Below are positions 62,328 through 64,000 of a stretch of DNA of 64,000 nt, in pieces; within the stretch, counting starts at the first letter, position 1; the number at the start of each line of letters is the position of its first letter. The DNA is from Lodderomyces elongisporus (taxonomy: Eukaryota > Ascomycota > Pichiomycetes > Serinales > Debaryomycetaceae): assembly GCF_030384665.1 (NCBI RefSeq), contig NC_083674.1, positions 2,232,001 through 2,296,000 of the forward strand, written 5' to 3'. The notes beneath the pieces were generated by a model that saw only the letters and a program-made list of their open reading frames with translations, was not told the origin of the DNA and did not search any database. The position numbers and the translations under genes were made by a program.

Positions 62328-62705
62328 ATGAAAATTTTTAAGAAGCTTTTTAACACCGCCTCCAAGTCAAAGGAGGCAGAACCAGCCGAACGCAATGTTC
62401 GGTATCCAATTCCAGGGGAGACATCAGGCTCACCAGTATCGGTTCCTTCACCGGCTACAGGGTCGGAAACCTTCTACGAGGTAGATTTAGGCGCTGAAGA
62501 CGTGGAGGAAAAGAAGCTGGTGAGGAGACAATTCCCCCTGTTTAGACCATTTGGATGGTTTAAAGAGAGGAGAGAGGAGAAGGAGTTAGCTGAAAGGGTT
62601 CTTTTGGCTAAGGGGATGGTTGCCGGCATTCGTGCGTTGCATCCCAACAGAAAGAAGAAGAAGAAGATGAATAACAACAACAACAACAACAACAACAACA
62701 ACCTC

Positions 62706-62761
<56 letters not shown>

Positions 62762-62795
62762 CCTCAACAACAACAACAACAACAACAACAACCTC

Positions 62796-62859
<64 letters not shown>

Positions 62860-63707
62860 GCTGCAAACCTTTCACATACGGAAAGTTTGTAGCAAACGTA
62901 GAGTCATACTGTCCTCGACTGTGTCAGGAAATCAGAGCTTCAATGGGCTTCTCGGATTCCGAATACGTACAGTCCATTTCTCAAGGACTCACAAAACTTG
63001 AGAATGGAAATTACAAATCGGGTGATAGGAAGTTTATTGTACACCGGGTCACAAAGAGAGAATTTGAAAATGTGATCAGGTGGCTCCCTGAAATACTTGG
63101 CGAGGACGAGTATGAGTCGCTACTTATACCTGTCCTTCAATTAGTCGAGATGCAGTTAAAGACGAAAACCAAATACTTCGTTGTAACACGCAATCTCGAC
63201 TATAGGACAGAGTTTTTATTGGAATACAAGTTTTCCCGGAATGGCAAGGAATCTGCTATATCACGTCGCCATCCCAACAATTTCAGGCTCACAGAAACTC
63301 GGAAGTTCCCAGAAAATGAGGCTTGGGATTGGTGGGATAATTATCGCTTTTTAGAAGACGTATCTTTTCTAGCTGCCAAAGAAAGATACGGCTTCAAGTT
63401 TGTAATATGTGCTGCATATGCAGATGATGGGGACCATAGAGTTTGGTATTATATTGATGATTGGTTTAAAGACAGTCCAAGCGGGGTCTCTCGATTAGGT
63501 CAGAGTAGGCGCAAATTGTCTGAGAAGTATGCTCTTTGGATTTACAATCTTTTCAATTTTCATTTGAACCTGGTGGAAGGTCCATTGAAGATGAAGGACT
63601 TTGATCGCATATATCAACGTCCTAGAAAAGAAAAATCCTTTATTCAGAGAAAGTTGGCCGAAATGTTTTGCTGCGATCTGAGACCCTCAAGCTCTGAATC
63701 AATCTGA
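62328..63707 (+). CDS. Unit 17 copy of the poly-Asn PIPK-like protein (459 aa)
   Basis: Asn tract 62670-62858, 63 residues with three Leu, starting N11-L rather than N12-L. Last complete gene of the window. Confidence 0.8.
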
Positions 63708-63811
63708 AGGAGTCGAGCTCTTTCTTAGCCCATCTTCTACCCATTCATCTTCAACCTAATCACTGGTGCTAATTGCAGACAAAAAATGAAAAGCAAACCC
63801 GTGTGGCTGAT

Positions 63812-63984
63812 ATTCCTACTGCTATTCCTGCTATTCCTGCTATTCCTGCTATTCCTACTGCTATTTCTACTGCTATTTCTACTGCTATTCCTACTGCTAT
63901 TTCTACTGCTATTTCTACTGCTATTTCTACTGCTATTTCTACTGCTATTTCTACTGATATCCCTACTGCTATTCCTGCTGCTTT
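63812..63984 (+). repeat. Minisatellite A of spacer 17, cut soon after by the window end
   Basis: A further arrangement of the 12-bp copies, with an extra 9-bp CTGCTATTC near the start and one internal CCT-type copy. The window ends before the 33-bp module. Confidence 0.88.
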
Positions 63985-64000
63985 TTCTGATGTTACCTCT

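Overview
The window lies wholly inside one head-to-tail tandem array. A unit of about 3.7-4.0 kb (ATG-to-ATG spacing 3,675-3,963 bp) is repeated from edge to edge: 17 complete coding copies, a partial leading spacer (1-1316) and a cut trailing spacer (63708-64000). Both window ends fall inside a unit, so the real array is longer than 64 kb. The copies are almost identical. Nearly all length differences are copy-number changes in short tandem repeats.

Each unit holds one convincing gene on the + strand. It has a TATAAATA box about 150-183 bp before the ATG, a C/T tract, an A-rich start context and an intronless ORF of 450-527 codons. The protein has a basic N-terminal part (residues 1-114), a poly-Asn tract of 54-131 residues encoded almost only by AAC with CTC (Leu) interruptions, and a 282-residue C-terminal domain. 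I read that domain as a very divergent phosphatidylinositol-phosphate kinase (PIPK / SAICAR-synthase-like) fold in which the residues needed for catalysis appear lost. All 17 copies are intact.

The roughly 2.4-kb spacer has a fixed layout: a 12-bp minisatellite (A), a 33-bp module, a CTA/CCA triplet array, an AT-rich patch, a second 12-bp minisatellite (B), a second copy of the 33-bp module (32 of 33 bases the same), unique sequence with a CACGTG site, a 12-bp ACTTTACAAAAA repeat (C), a 17-bp perfect inverted repeat, paired ATTGG (reverse CCAAT) motifs and then the promoter. Several small ORFs overlap minisatellites A and B on both strands. Their reality cannot be settled here.

The TATA box, pyrimidine tract, lack of bacterial ribosome-binding sites, long pure triplet repeats and monocistronic layout point to a eukaryote. 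A fungus, perhaps an ascomycete yeast, fits best, but this is inference. No tRNA, rRNA, transposase, CRISPR array or telomeric repeat was seen. Shared variants (units 12-13 with 16-17, units 1-2 with 9-10) show that multi-unit blocks have been copied within the array.
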